Below, piece by piece: positions 35,578 to 45,408 of a DNA stretch of 64,000 bases. The notes beneath the pieces are model-generated. The model did not search any database. It saw nothing but the letters and a program-made list of their open reading frames with translations, and was not told the origin of the DNA. Positions within the stretch are counted from its first letter, which is position 1. The number at the start of each line of letters is the position of its first letter. Source of the stretch: Erysipelotrichaceae bacterium 66202529 (lineage in GTDB: Bacteria > Bacillota_I > Bacilli_A > Erysipelotrichales > Erysipelotrichaceae); contig CP046174.1 in assembly GCA_017161075.1 (NCBI GenBank), positions 434,001 to 498,000 on the forward strand, read 5' to 3'. A program made the position numbers and the translations under genes.

Positions 35578-36726
35578 ATGCAATGCCTGCGTTGCGGAAA
35601 TACGGAGGAACGTTATTTTTACAAAGATATGAAAGGCTGGTACTGCCGTAAGTGTATCATGTTTGGAAGAATCGCGGTAGGAGAGCTTCCAAAGCAGAAA
35701 CCGATAGATAGAAAAGTGATTCATGCGGACTATCAGCTGAACTATCCGTTAACGCCTGCCCAGAAGCAGTGTGCTTCACAAATTGTACAATATCTTGCGC
35801 GTGGACAGGACGTCCTTGTCTATGCAGCCTGTGGGGCAGGTAAGACAGAGCTGGTGATGGAGGCAATTTGGCAATCTCTTCGCAAAGGCTGTAAAGTCGG
35901 ATTTGCTATCAGCCGCCGCCAGGTCGTACTGGAAATTCGTGACCGTATGCAAACTGCCTTTTCCGGTTTGAAGGTCATTGCGGTTTGTGAGGGCTATACA
36001 GATGTCACTGAAGGTGATTTGATTATCTGTACCATGCATCAATTATACCGCTATCATGCCGCATTTGATTTGCTTATCATGGATGAGGTGGATGCTTTCC
36101 CATACCGTGGTAACGACGTGTTAAAACATATTGCCACGCATGCCTGTATCGGTAACCGTCTATATCTCACCGCAACTCCGGATGAGGAAATGCTTTCGGA
36201 AGTAAAAAAAGGGAATCTTCAGATGGTGGAGTTGTTTCAAAGGCCGCACGGCTATCCCCTCATTGTGCCCAAGGTACGTACAGCTCTGCCTTCTATGCAG
36301 CTGCTATTTCTGATCCGGTTTTTGAAAGAGCAGCATAAAGAGCATGCACAGACACTGGTGTTTGTCCCCACCATTGCACTAGCAGAAAAAATGAGTCACT
36401 GGCTGCGAATACTGTTTCGCTGCACATCCTTTACATCTAAAACCGTGGATAAGGAAGCTGTTCTCAAAAAATTTCATGCGCATCATTATGAATGTCTGAT
36501 TGCCACAACCGTCTTAGAGAGAGGAATTACAATCAAGGGGATACATGTTGTCATTTATCAGGCAGATCATCCCGTTTTTAATGAGGCCAGTCTTATACAA
36601 ATGATCGGTCGTGTGGGAAGAAACATAGAAATGCCTACAGGAAGGGGACTGTTTTTATGTACGAAAAAAACCAGAGATATAGAACGCTGTATCCGTGCGC
36701 TACAGCTTATGAATGGGAGGCACTAG
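35578..36726 (+). CDS. comFA: ComFA-like DNA helicase
   Basis: A 382-residue superfamily 2 helicase similar to the late-competence protein ComFA, which helps drive single-stranded DNA import. The N-terminal zinc site is CLRCGN and YCRKCIM. Walker A is ACGAGKTE, the DEAD-type motif is IMDEVDAFPYRGN, motif III is YLTATP, and the C-terminal lobe has TTVLERGIT and QMIGRVGRN. It is translated from ATG 35578 after GGAGGTG. comFC follows directly, the usual partner. Other competence genes are outside this window, so natural transformability is not shown. Confidence 0.9.
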   Translation: MQCLRCGNTEERYFYKDMKGWYCRKCIMFGRIAVGELPKQKPIDRKVIHADYQLNYPLTPAQKQCASQIVQYLARGQDVLVYAACGAGKTELVMEAIWQSLRKGCKVGFAISRRQVVLEIRDRMQTAFSGLKVIAVCEGYTDVTEGDLIICTMHQLYRYHAAFDLLIMDEVDAFPYRGNDVLKHIATHACIGNRLYLTATPDEEMLSEVKKGNLQMVELFQRPHGYPLIVPKVRTALPSMQLLFLIRFLKEQHKEHAQTLVFVPTIALAEKMSHWLRILFRCTSFTSKTVDKEAVLKKFHAHHYECLIATTVLERGITIKGIHVVIYQADHPVFNEASLIQMIGRVGRNIEMPTGRGLFLCTKKTRDIERCIRALQLMNGRH

Positions 36727-36727
36727 T

Positions 36728-37396
36728 ATGAAAGAGCAATGGTGTCGTCTATGTATGGAGGATATAACGAAGAAACAGACATTGTTTGAATTTATCAGAC
36801 AGGATTCTCTGCTGTGCGGAGCATGTCATGCTCAGCTGGAGGCTTTGAATAAAACAGTTAAGCTGGGAGACCTTCCCCTGCACATAGCATATGTATATAA
36901 TGACTTTCTGGAAAATATGATTTTTCAGTATAAGGAAGGACTGGATACTGCGCTTCGTGATGTGTTTTTTCATGATATCATGAAAAAAATAAACGATAAA
37001 TTTCGACATTATACTGTCGTTTTACTGCCATCTAGTAATGAGAAAACTGCAGAGAGAGGTTTTTTGCCAGTAAAGGAAATGCTGCATGACTGCCAATTAC
37101 ATACAATAGAACCATTTTATAAAACCTGTAATCACAAACAATCCCTGCAGAGCTTCGCAAATCGCAGAAGTATTTCCCAGGTAATAAAAAAGAAACCAAA
37201 TGTGGAACTGCCGAAAACAAAATTACTGCTTGTTGATGATGTTGTTACAAGTGGGAATACGATTCGTTGTGCATATGATTTACTGAAGGAGCATACATAT
37301 AAGATAGAGGCACTTACGCTTTGTGCGAATCCCCGCTTTGTCGAATCCTGCGATAAAAAAGATTTGAAAAGAAAGGGGATGTTCTCTATACTTTGA
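36728..37396 (+). CDS. comFC: ComFC-family phosphoribosyltransferase-like protein
   Basis: 222 residues from ATG 36728; GGGAGG at 36715-36720, inside the end of comFA, is its ribosome site. The N-terminal zinc finger is WCRLCMEDI with LLCGACHAQL. The phosphoribosyltransferase signature is LLLVDDVVTSGNT near the C-terminus. ComFC/GntX proteins pair with ComFA in DNA uptake, though the enzyme activity is unclear. The two genes are one operon. Confidence 0.88.
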   Translation: MKEQWCRLCMEDITKKQTLFEFIRQDSLLCGACHAQLEALNKTVKLGDLPLHIAYVYNDFLENMIFQYKEGLDTALRDVFFHDIMKKINDKFRHYTVVLLPSSNEKTAERGFLPVKEMLHDCQLHTIEPFYKTCNHKQSLQSFANRRSISQVIKKKPNVELPKTKLLLVDDVVTSGNTIRCAYDLLKEHTYKIEALTLCANPRFVESCDKKDLKRKGMFSIL

Positions 37397-37423
37397 CATA
37401 GATACAGGAAGGTGAAGTCAGAA

Positions 37424-37621
37424 ATGAAAGGCAAAGTAAAATGGTTTAATGCTGAAAAGGGTTATGGATTTATTAACGGAGAAGATGGAAAGGATATTTT
37501 CGTACATTATTCTCATATTCAACAGGAAGGGTATAAATCACTGGAGGAGGGTCAGGAAGTGACCTTTGATGCGGTGGATTCTGATAAGGGTCTGCAAGCC
37601 AGAAATGTAGAAAAAGCATAA
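37424..37621 (+). CDS. Cold-shock protein (CspA family), first copy
   Basis: 65 residues with both RNA-binding motifs, KGYGFIN and DIFVHYSHI, and the standard [13 protein letters not shown] start. CSPs bind single-stranded RNA and act as RNA chaperones. It begins 27 bases after comFC with AGGAAGGTG as ribosome site and no evident promoter, so it may be cotranscribed with comFC. A second, differently regulated copy is at 37974. Confidence 0.93.
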   Translation: MKGKVKWFNAEKGYGFINGEDGKDIFVHYSHIQQEGYKSLEEGQEVTFDAVDSDKGLQARNVEKA

Positions 37622-37628
37622 TTGGACG

Positions 37629-37660
37629 GTCGGGAATGCTATTGTAATTTCCCGACTTTT
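37629..37660 (+). terminator. Terminator after the first cold-shock gene
   Basis: GTCGGGAA (37629-37636) pairs with TTCCCGAC (37649-37656), followed by TTTT. The rest of the 350-base gap is AT-rich leader and promoter for the next gene. Confidence 0.85.
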
Positions 37661-37899
37661 CCTTTATAACGATAAGTAAAAATGGAAGATGCGATACAAA
37701 AGATGAATGGATATGGATATGCTGGGAACCTGGAAATTTTATATCGCTTCACCTATATAACATCTTTCAATATACGTTCTAATAATGAAAAATATTTCTG
37801 TTTATATGTAATTTTTACACAAATATGAAAATTTGTTTAAAAATAAGAAACATATTACAAAACCATGATAATTTTTTCAAAAAGTTCACAATTTTTTAA

Positions 37900-37928
37900 T
37901 TGATTTTCACTTGTAAAATGTCTATAAT
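37900..37928 (+). promoter_or_regulatory. Sigma-A promoter of the second cold-shock gene
   Basis: TTGATT (37900-37905), 17-base spacer, TATAAT (37923-37928). The upstream ~100 bases are strongly A/T-rich and may act as an UP element. The predicted leader is about 40 bases. Confidence 0.75.
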
Positions 37929-37973
37929 GGTGGTATGCAGCGATAAGCATAGAAAGGTATAGGATTTGAAGCA

Positions 37974-38171
37974 ATGCGAGGAAAAGTAAAAATGTTTAAC
38001 CAGGAAAAAGGATACGGATTCATCACTTTAGAAGATGGAAAAGATGTATTCTTCCACTATTCACAATTAATGATGGAAGGTTTCAAAACAATTGATGCTG
38101 ATGCAGAGGTTGAATTTGATGTAGTTGAAACTGACCGCGGCCTGCAGGCTCATAACATCGTTAAGGCGTAA
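37974..38171 (+). CDS. Cold-shock protein (CspA family), second copy
   Basis: 65 residues, starting MRGKVKMFNQEKGYGFI, with the second RNA-binding motif DVFFHYSQL. It has its own strong promoter and terminator. The ATG has no good ribosome site at normal spacing (only AAAGG at 37953-37957, 16 bases away), so leader structure may influence translation. The Trp of the first copy (KWFN) is Met here (KMFN). Confidence 0.92.
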   Translation: MRGKVKMFNQEKGYGFITLEDGKDVFFHYSQLMMEGFKTIDADAEVEFDVVETDRGLQAHNIVKA

Positions 38172-38179
38172 AAAAACAG

Positions 38180-38227
38180 AATAACCGTGACCCTAATGAA
38201 AAAAGGCTGTCATGGTTATTTTTTTAT
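38180..38227 (+). terminator. Terminator after the second cold-shock gene
   Basis: AATAACCGTGAC (38180-38191) pairs with GTCATGGTTATT (38209-38220) with one G-T pair, followed by a run of T. Confidence 0.85.
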
Positions 38228-38321
38228 GAAAGAGAATACGACATAATAGGGAGATGACAGCTACCGAGGATATATGTTTAACATACTCTGGAATGACCAT
38301 AGAATTTTACAGTGGTTATGA

Positions 38322-39367
<1,046 letters not shown>

Positions 39368-41269
39368 CCTGACTTTAGAAGCAAAATGAAAAAAATGGTG
39401 CTAAATCACTTGATCAAGCATCATTTTTATTTGTTGTGGTGATAAATAGAAGTTCCGTATCGGCAGATTGAAGTGTTCCGACAGTGTTGTGATGGTCGGT
39501 GAGGATGGAGTAATATTGATGTATCTGCTGTTCTCCTCTCTCAGAACTGTATAAGTTCGCATGAATTCATAGAGTCTGGAAGTGCAGACCTTATTCCCCA
39601 GCACTTTAAACTCAAGGATTCTGCTCAGCAGCACTGCCAGATAGCAGATCAGGAAATGCCCCTTGATCGTGCTTTCGCTGCGGCAGAAAACCGGACGGGC
39701 ATCCAGCTCGGATTTCATGATTTTAAAGGACTCTTCTATCCGCCATAGATTATGATATACATTATAGATTTCCTCATCATCCATTGCCAGCTCAGATGTT
39801 ACCAGCATATTATATCCGGCCAATTGACAGTCTTTTTATATTTTTCTCATTCAGTTGGACGATCACCTTTTCATCTGTGGCATTCCCATCCTTGTCTGAT
39901 GATGAGAATGTCATATATCTCGATGATTCACCATACTCGCTTTTCTTTGCCTGACACGCTTTTAATTTCTTTGCTTTCTCATACATCTTTTTCAGTTCAT
40001 ATTGTTGCTTTTCACATAAGGAGGGATTAAATGTCAGAATGCGTTTTCTTTTACCGTGAATCTTTTTTCTTCTTATCCTCGTCCTGGAATTCATATTTGA
40101 ATTCATCGATAATGCTCAGATATTTATATTTCAGCTCTTTGTTTTCATCATACACGCATGTGAACTGATTGTTTTCATTCAGCACCCACTGCTGTTCCCT
40201 GTCACTCAGCGACTTTACAGATTTCGAAAAATATAGCCATCCCTGTTTTCTGGCTGCATAGATATTGGCAGCGCAGTTCAATCCTTTGTCAGCCACCTGA
40301 ACGGTTTTTCCTGATATATTGTTCTGTTGCTTCAATGCCCCGATCATATTTCTTAATACTGGCTTCTCGGACTGATTGCCGGGATAAAGTTTCATTGCGA
40401 TAGGAAGCTGATTGGTATCAAGAAGCAGGCCCAGACCAATGATAGGATCAGTACGGTTCTCTTTAGAGGGACCCTTTTCTGAATGTCGCTTTCTCTATCA
40501 ATTTCAAAGTAGAAATTGGTGCAGTCAAAATAAGTCTTCGAGGTAGATATGCCATAACGTTCAGAAACTCTGCTGGTGAAGATCTCAACGATCTTCTCAT
40601 ATTCGTCACCCATGATCCCAAGTGCAGTCAGCAGCTGGTCATAGCTGAAACCTGTCATGTCCCCATAAAGATAAGGGATCACCTCATGAAAGGTCTTGTA
40701 TTTGGAGCATGGCTTCACACATCTTGCATAGATGAGGCACTCCATGATATCGCTGATGGAGAATCTGAAATCACGATTATACTGGAGCAGGTTGATATGT
40801 TCAGATACCCTGAGACCATCAAGAATATTTTTGATAGGGAAATAGCCGAGGTAACGGACAGGGGATTCCTCGATAAGCCTGATTTTTTCAAGTTCTTTCC
40901 TGCTTTTGAGCTCATCGTTGAGTTTTTGACTTCCTGAGAGAAAAAGGAGATAGGATCAGCGATACCGGAATCAATGAGATCATGGACGTAACCTAGAGAT
41001 CTGAAAGATTTGTGAGAGGTATTCTTTTAGAGTGGTCATAGAAACTTTCATAGATCTGAAGATAGAGACCTTTCTTCAGATGAGATTTTTAAGGAAATAA
41101 GCCATAGGAACCTCCAAAGTGTATAGCACTATGTAACACCATTATTATAACATAGAAAAACTTTTTTATCAAATTATTTCAAAGAAAAAAAGTCCGCTAA
41201 AACAGGGACTTTCATCAGCTAGTAGATTAAACTCATCACTTAATTTCATGGTGCTAACTTCTAAACACG
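39368..41269 (-). mobile_element. IS1634-like insertion sequence
   Basis: 1,902 bases lie exactly between two identical 294-base segments. Imperfect terminal inverted repeats share TTTAGAAG: the left end reads CCTGACTTTAGAAG and the reverse complement of the right end reads CCGTGTTTAGAAG. It carries one broken DDE transposase gene on the minus strand. IS1634 (Mycoplasma mycoides) and the related IS1549 are known for long, variable target duplications, which matches the flanking repeats. Confidence 0.8.
39401..41105 (-). pseudogene. IS4/IS1634-type transposase, multiply frameshifted
   Basis: On the minus strand the gene would start at 41105 (ATG GCT TAT TTC) and end with the TAG at 39401-39403, about 568 codons. 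The reading is spread over several frames: an early stop after MAYFLKNLI, further breaks around 41000-40920, then fragments at 40745-40392, 40395-40051, 40106-39810 and 39823-39401. DDE-type landmarks survive: SKTYFDCTNFYFE, VADKGLNCAANI, and the C-terminal YHNLWRIEESFKIMK, which fits the Y-R-E-K signature of the IS4 superfamily. It cannot produce a full transposase without several frame corrections. Confidence 0.87.
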
Positions 41270-41563
41270 GGGACCAAACAACAGTGATCCGACATTTATA
41301 TCTACATGCAAGGCTGAAATCATTACAAAATAAATAAGCGAAAGGGGACAAAATCCAGACATGCTTGAGAATGTCCCTTTTCCAGCTTGATTTTCTTGGT
41401 TTCTATTGAAACAAAATGCTCTTCTATTATAATAATGATACATAAAACTATATCCGACGGCTTACGTAAACGAATACGCGGACAGGTTGTTCACACAAAT
41501 GTTATGGAAAAAAGAAACAAAATGTAAATTCTTCTGAAATTGCCTGTATTCTGTGTTATTGAA
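41270..41563 (+). repeat. Right copy of 294-bp direct repeat flanking the IS
   Basis: Identical to 39074-39367. It carries a non-functional 3' fragment of the collagen-like gene (to the TAA at about 41331-41333), an orphan copy of its terminator, and the sequence that originally lay upstream of secA. Confidence 0.88.
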
Positions 41564-41582
41564 ACACACTTTGTGTTACAAT
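41553..41582 (+). promoter_or_regulatory. Tentative secA promoter at the repeat boundary
   Basis: TACAAT (41577-41582) is a plausible -10. The -35 is poor; the best candidate is GTGTTA at 41553-41558 with an 18-base spacer. The -35 side lies within the right repeat and the -10 just beyond it, so the long duplication left this promoter whole. Confidence 0.4.
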
Positions 41583-41649
41583 AGATAAGGCTATATGAAG
41601 TTTTTAAAACAGGCGATATAAACTTATAAAGAAGTATGGAGGGTCTTAA

Positions 41650-43998
41650 ATGGCTAATTTTATCGAACGTTTATTAAACGGTGAAAAAAAGACATTGCAT
41701 AATCTGGAAAAGACTGCTGACAAGGTCATGGCACTGGCCAATGATATGGAAGCGTTAAGTGATGATGCATTGAGAGAGAAAACACAGGAATACAAACATA
41801 GATGTGAAGAAGGGGAATCCCTTGATGATTTACTGGTTGAGGCCTTTGCCACTGCGCGTGAGGCTGCACGCCGTACGATTGGCGAGTATCCGTATAAGGT
41901 ACAGATTATGGGTGCGGTCGCAATGCATCAGGGCGATATCGCCGAAATGAAAACCGGTGAAGGTAAGACGCTGACCTCCACCATGTGTGTTTATCTGAAT
42001 GCTTTAAGCGGCAAAGGTGTGCATGTTGTTACTGTCAATGACTATCTGGCAGGCCGTGATGCGGAATGGATGGGACAGATTTATCGGTTCCTCGGCTTAA
42101 CTGTTGGTGTGAACTCACGTCCATTGACGCCTGCACAGAAGCGTGAAGCATTTAACTGTGACATTACCTATACAACAAACTCTGAATTAGGCTTTGATTA
42201 TCTGCGTGATAACATGGTAACCGATGTGAAGGATCGTGTACTGCGCGGCTTGCATGTCGCAATCGTCGATGAGGTCGATTCCATTCTGGTTGATGAATCC
42301 AGAACACCGCTCATCATTTCCGGTGGTGCGAAGAAAACGGCGAATCTGTATCTGCAGGCAGATGCTTTCGCAAAGCGCTTAAAGGGCGATGATTATGAAA
42401 TTGATGAAAAAACACGCCAGATCATGCTGAGTGAAAAGGGTGTAAGCGTCGCAGAGCGTTATTTCAAAATTAAAAATCTGTACGATGTCGATCATACACA
42501 GCTCGTTCACCATATCACACAGGCATTAAAAGCAAACTATATCATGAAAAATGAGGTAGAATACGTGGTTCAGGATGATGAAATCGTCATCGTTGACCAG
42601 TTTACCGGACGTACAATGCCAGGACGTGCATATTCCGATGGTCTGCATCAGGCAATCGAAGCCAAGGAAGGTGTATCCATCAAAGAGGAAACAAGTACCC
42701 TTGCGACCATTACCTATCAGAACTTCTTCCGTCTGTATGACAAGCTGGCCGGTATGACCGGTACGGCAAAAACTGAGGAAGAGGAGTTCCTGGATATTTA
42801 TAATATGCGAGTAATTGAAATTCCTACAAACAAGCCAGTACAGCGTATTGATTATCCGGATGCAATCTTCGCCAATCCAAGACTGAAATTTGCCGCACTG
42901 GTAAGAGAAGTAAAAGAGCTGTATGAAAAAGGACAGCCGGTACTGGTTGGTACGATTTCCGTAGAAACCAGTGAGCTAGTTCATGAATTGCTGAAAAAGG
43001 AACGGATTCCTCATGAAGTTCTGAATGCGAAAAACCATGCGCGAGAAGCGGAAATTATCGCAAAGGCAGGGCGACCTAAATCTGTGACCATCGCAACCAA
43101 TATGGCAGGCCGTGGTACCGATATCAAGCTAACTGATGAATCCCGTGCGCTTGGCGGTCTGGTTGTTCTTGGCAGTGAGCGCCATGAATCCAGACGTATT
43201 GACAATCAGCTGCGTGGACGAAGCGGCCGTCAGGGAGATCCTGGATTTTCACGCTTTTATGTATCCTTAAAGGATGAGCTGATGATTCGATTCGGCGGCG
43301 ATAAATTTGAAAAGCTGTTTGAATCTATGGGCGATGCACAGATTGAATCCAAAATGGTTACAAAATCCATATCCCAAGCACAAAAGCGTGTTGAGGGCTA
43401 TAACTATGATGTTCGTAAGCAGCTGCTGGATTATGACGATGTATTGCGTAAGCAGCGTGAAATCATGTATGAACAGCGAAACTTCGTTCTGGAAAATGAT
43501 GATGTGCACGGAATCGTACGCGATATGATTGATCGTGTTATTGACAGTGTGGTAGATGCCAATGTGGATCATACCCGTCATGATGAAAGCGTGGATTATG
43601 CAGGAGTTCTGCAGGGGCTGGAGCTGCTCGGTTTGGAAGAAAAGGACAATCTGAAGCTGGAGGAAATCCAGGGCAAGGAAAAGGATGCTGTAACAAAATA
43701 CTGTGCAGAAAAAATCTTCACCTTATATGATGATAAAATCAAGGATATCCGTGATGAATTTAAGCAGTTTGAAAAAACCATCGTACTGCGTAACATGGAT
43801 CGTAACTGGATTGAGCATATCGATATCATGGATAAGCTGAGAAACGGTATTCATTTGCGTTCCTATGCGCAAAACAATCCTCTGCAGGCATATATCCAGG
43901 AGGGATATGAGATGTTTGAGGAAATGCAGGCACGTATTGCACGTGAAGTAGTATTCTTCGCTTTGAAGGTACAGGTAGAAAGAAAAGTGGAAAACTAA
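41650..43998 (+). CDS. secA: Preprotein translocase ATPase SecA
   Basis: 782 residues. It is the motor that pushes unfolded preproteins through SecYEG. Walker A is MKTGEGKTLTS near residue 100, the DEAD-type motif is IVDEVDSILVDE, the PPXD region follows, and the second motor half has TNMAGRGTDIKL and QLRGRSGRQGDPG. The helical scaffold segment MDRNWIEHIDIMDKLRNGIH is intact. The protein ends VERKVEN, without the C-terminal zinc-binding CxC...CH tail, so it is a short-form SecA. prfB follows, the usual Firmicute order. Confidence 0.97.
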   Translation: MANFIERLLNGEKKTLHNLEKTADKVMALANDMEALSDDALREKTQEYKHRCEEGESLDDLLVEAFATAREAARRTIGEYPYKVQIMGAVAMHQGDIAEMKTGEGKTLTSTMCVYLNALSGKGVHVVTVNDYLAGRDAEWMGQIYRFLGLTVGVNSRPLTPAQKREAFNCDITYTTNSELGFDYLRDNMVTDVKDRVLRGLHVAIVDEVDSILVDESRTPLIISGGAKKTANLYLQADAFAKRLKGDDYEIDEKTRQIMLSEKGVSVAERYFKIKNLYDVDHTQLVHHITQALKANYIMKNEVEYVVQDDEIVIVDQFTGRTMPGRAYSDGLHQAIEAKEGVSIKEETSTLATITYQNFFRLYDKLAGMTGTAKTEEEEFLDIYNMRVIEIPTNKPVQRIDYPDAIFANPRLKFAALVREVKELYEKGQPVLVGTISVETSELVHELLKKERIPHEVLNAKNHAREAEIIAKAGRPKSVTIATNMAGRGTDIKLTDESRALGGLVVLGSERHESRRIDNQLRGRSGRQGDPGFSRFYVSLKDELMIRFGGDKFEKLFESMGDAQIESKMVTKSISQAQKRVEGYNYDVRKQLLDYDDVLRKQREIMYEQRNFVLENDDVHGIVRDMIDRVIDSVVDANVDHTRHDESVDYAGVLQGLELLGLEEKDNLKLEEIQGKEKDAVTKYCAEKIFTLYDDKIKDIRDEFKQFEKTIVLRNMDRNWIEHIDIMDKLRNGIHLRSYAQNNPLQAYIQEGYEMFEEMQARIAREVVFFALKVQVERKVEN

Positions 43999-43999
43999 T

Positions 44000-45098
44000 A
44001 TGGAACTATACGAAATTAAACAGGGGGTGAACACTCATCAGGCGAAGCTTGCACAGCTTGGTGAGTCACTTTGACTTAGCTGAAAAAAAGCATAAGATTC
44101 AGGAGCTGACGAGCATGACGCTGCAGGATGATTTCTGGAGTGACCCGCAGCATGCCCAGACGCTGATCCGGCAGCTCAACGGCATTAAAGACATTGTGGA
44201 AAGCTATGAAAAGCTGAACAGTGCGCTGGAAGGGCTGGAAGAAACACATGATCTTTTAAAGGAAGATTATGATGATGAAATTTTTGAGCTGTTTGAAGCA
44301 GAGTATATGGAGATGGAAAAGAACTTTGATGATTTTGAAATCAAAATTCTTCTCTCTCATGAATATGATCATTCCAGTGCGATCTTAGAGCTGCATCCTG
44401 GAGCCGGTGGTACGGAGTCCTGTGACTGGGCTGATATGCTGTATCGTATGTATTCCCGCTGGGCTGAGAAGAAGGGCTTCAAGGTGAGTGTGCTGGATTA
44501 TCTACCTGGAGAAGAGGCAGGTATTAAATCTGTGACCTTCCTTGTGGAAGGCGATATGGCCTACGGATATCTGAAGGCGGAAAAGGGCGTTCACCGTCTG
44601 GTGCGCATTTCACCGTTTGATTCCGGTGGAAGAAGACACACCTCATTTGCTTCGCTGGATGTTATGCCGCAGTTCAATGATGAAATTGAAATCGAAATCA
44701 AGCCTGAGGATTTAATTGTGGAGACCAAGCGCGCCAGTGGAGCCGGTGGTCAGCATATCAATAAGACAGATTCCGCAGTCCGCATGGTGCATAAGCCAAC
44801 TGGATTGGTGGCGACCTGCCAAAATGGACGAAGCCAGCATGAAAACCGCGAAGAAGCACTGCGTGTTTTGAAAAGCCGGTTGTATCAGAAGATGATTGAA
44901 GAACAGGAAGCCAAGCTGGCAGAAATCAAGGGGGAACAGAAGGCCAATGAATGGGGTTCACAAATACGTTCCTATGTATTCCATCCATATTCCATGGTGA
45001 AGGATCATCGAACCAGTTGTGAAACCAGTGATGTACAAGGGGTCATGGATGGCGATCTGGATGCGTTTATCTTTGCATATTTAAAAACACAGATTTGA
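44000..45098 (+). CDS. prfB: Peptide chain release factor 2, programmed +1 frameshift
   Basis: RF2 recognises UAA and UGA stop codons. The gene starts at ATG 44000, one base after the secA stop, and reads 24 codons to CTT, then in-frame TGA at 44072-44074. A +1 shift at CTT TGA C continues with GACTTAGCTGAA to the stop at 45098, giving 365 residues, the usual RF2 length. The GGQ motif is [15 protein letters not shown] and the stop-recognition motif is [14 protein letters not shown]. The internal Shine-Dalgarno-like GGTGAG lies three bases before CTT. The frameshift autoregulates RF2 level. Confidence 0.95.
44060..44075 (+). other. prfB programmed frameshift site
   Basis: GGTGAG-TCA-CTT-TGA-C: an SD-like hexamer three bases upstream of the slippery CTT, the in-frame TGA stop, then C. 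The spacing matches the E. coli site (AGGGGG-TAT-CTT-TGA-C). Confidence 0.93.
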
Positions 45099-45112
45099 TT
45101 AATTTATCAATT

Positions 45113-45160
45113 AAGGTATCTAAAAAGATGTGTGATACATCTTCCGGATACCTTTTTTAT
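45113..45160 (+). terminator. Terminator after prfB
   Basis: AAGGTATC (45113-45120) pairs with GGATACCTT (45146-45154), with an inner stem AAGATGT/ACATCTT, followed by TTTTTA. Confidence 0.8.
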
Positions 45161-45318
45161 TGACCAATAAATCTTATGAACCGAGGATACATAATATAGA
45201 GTTTGATGTAGTTATTGAAATCTTAAATTATGATAAATGAAAGGATAAAGATATAGAAGCGGTTATTAAAATTTGCTATAGCTCTCAAATAATAAACTAA
45301 TTTTCTAATTCAATATAA

Positions 45319-45359
45319 AAAACTGATTCCGTGGTTTTCGCATCCGGAATCAGCTTTTT
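45319..45359 (-). terminator. Terminator of the minus-strand PRD regulator
   Basis: AACTGATTCC (45321-45330) pairs with GGAATCAG (45347-45354) plus flanking A/T runs on both sides, so it works for the minus-strand gene ending at 45409. The region 45161-45318 between the two terminators holds nothing recognisable. Confidence 0.75.
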
Positions 45360-45408
45360 ACTTGTTCATACGTCTGAAGAAACTTATTGTAGGCCGGCAA
45401 TTCTCTTC

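Noticed and set aside
44072..44074. prfB as a broken gene because of the early TGA
   Set aside because: The CTT TGA C context with an SD-like element at the right spacing is the known programmed frameshift.
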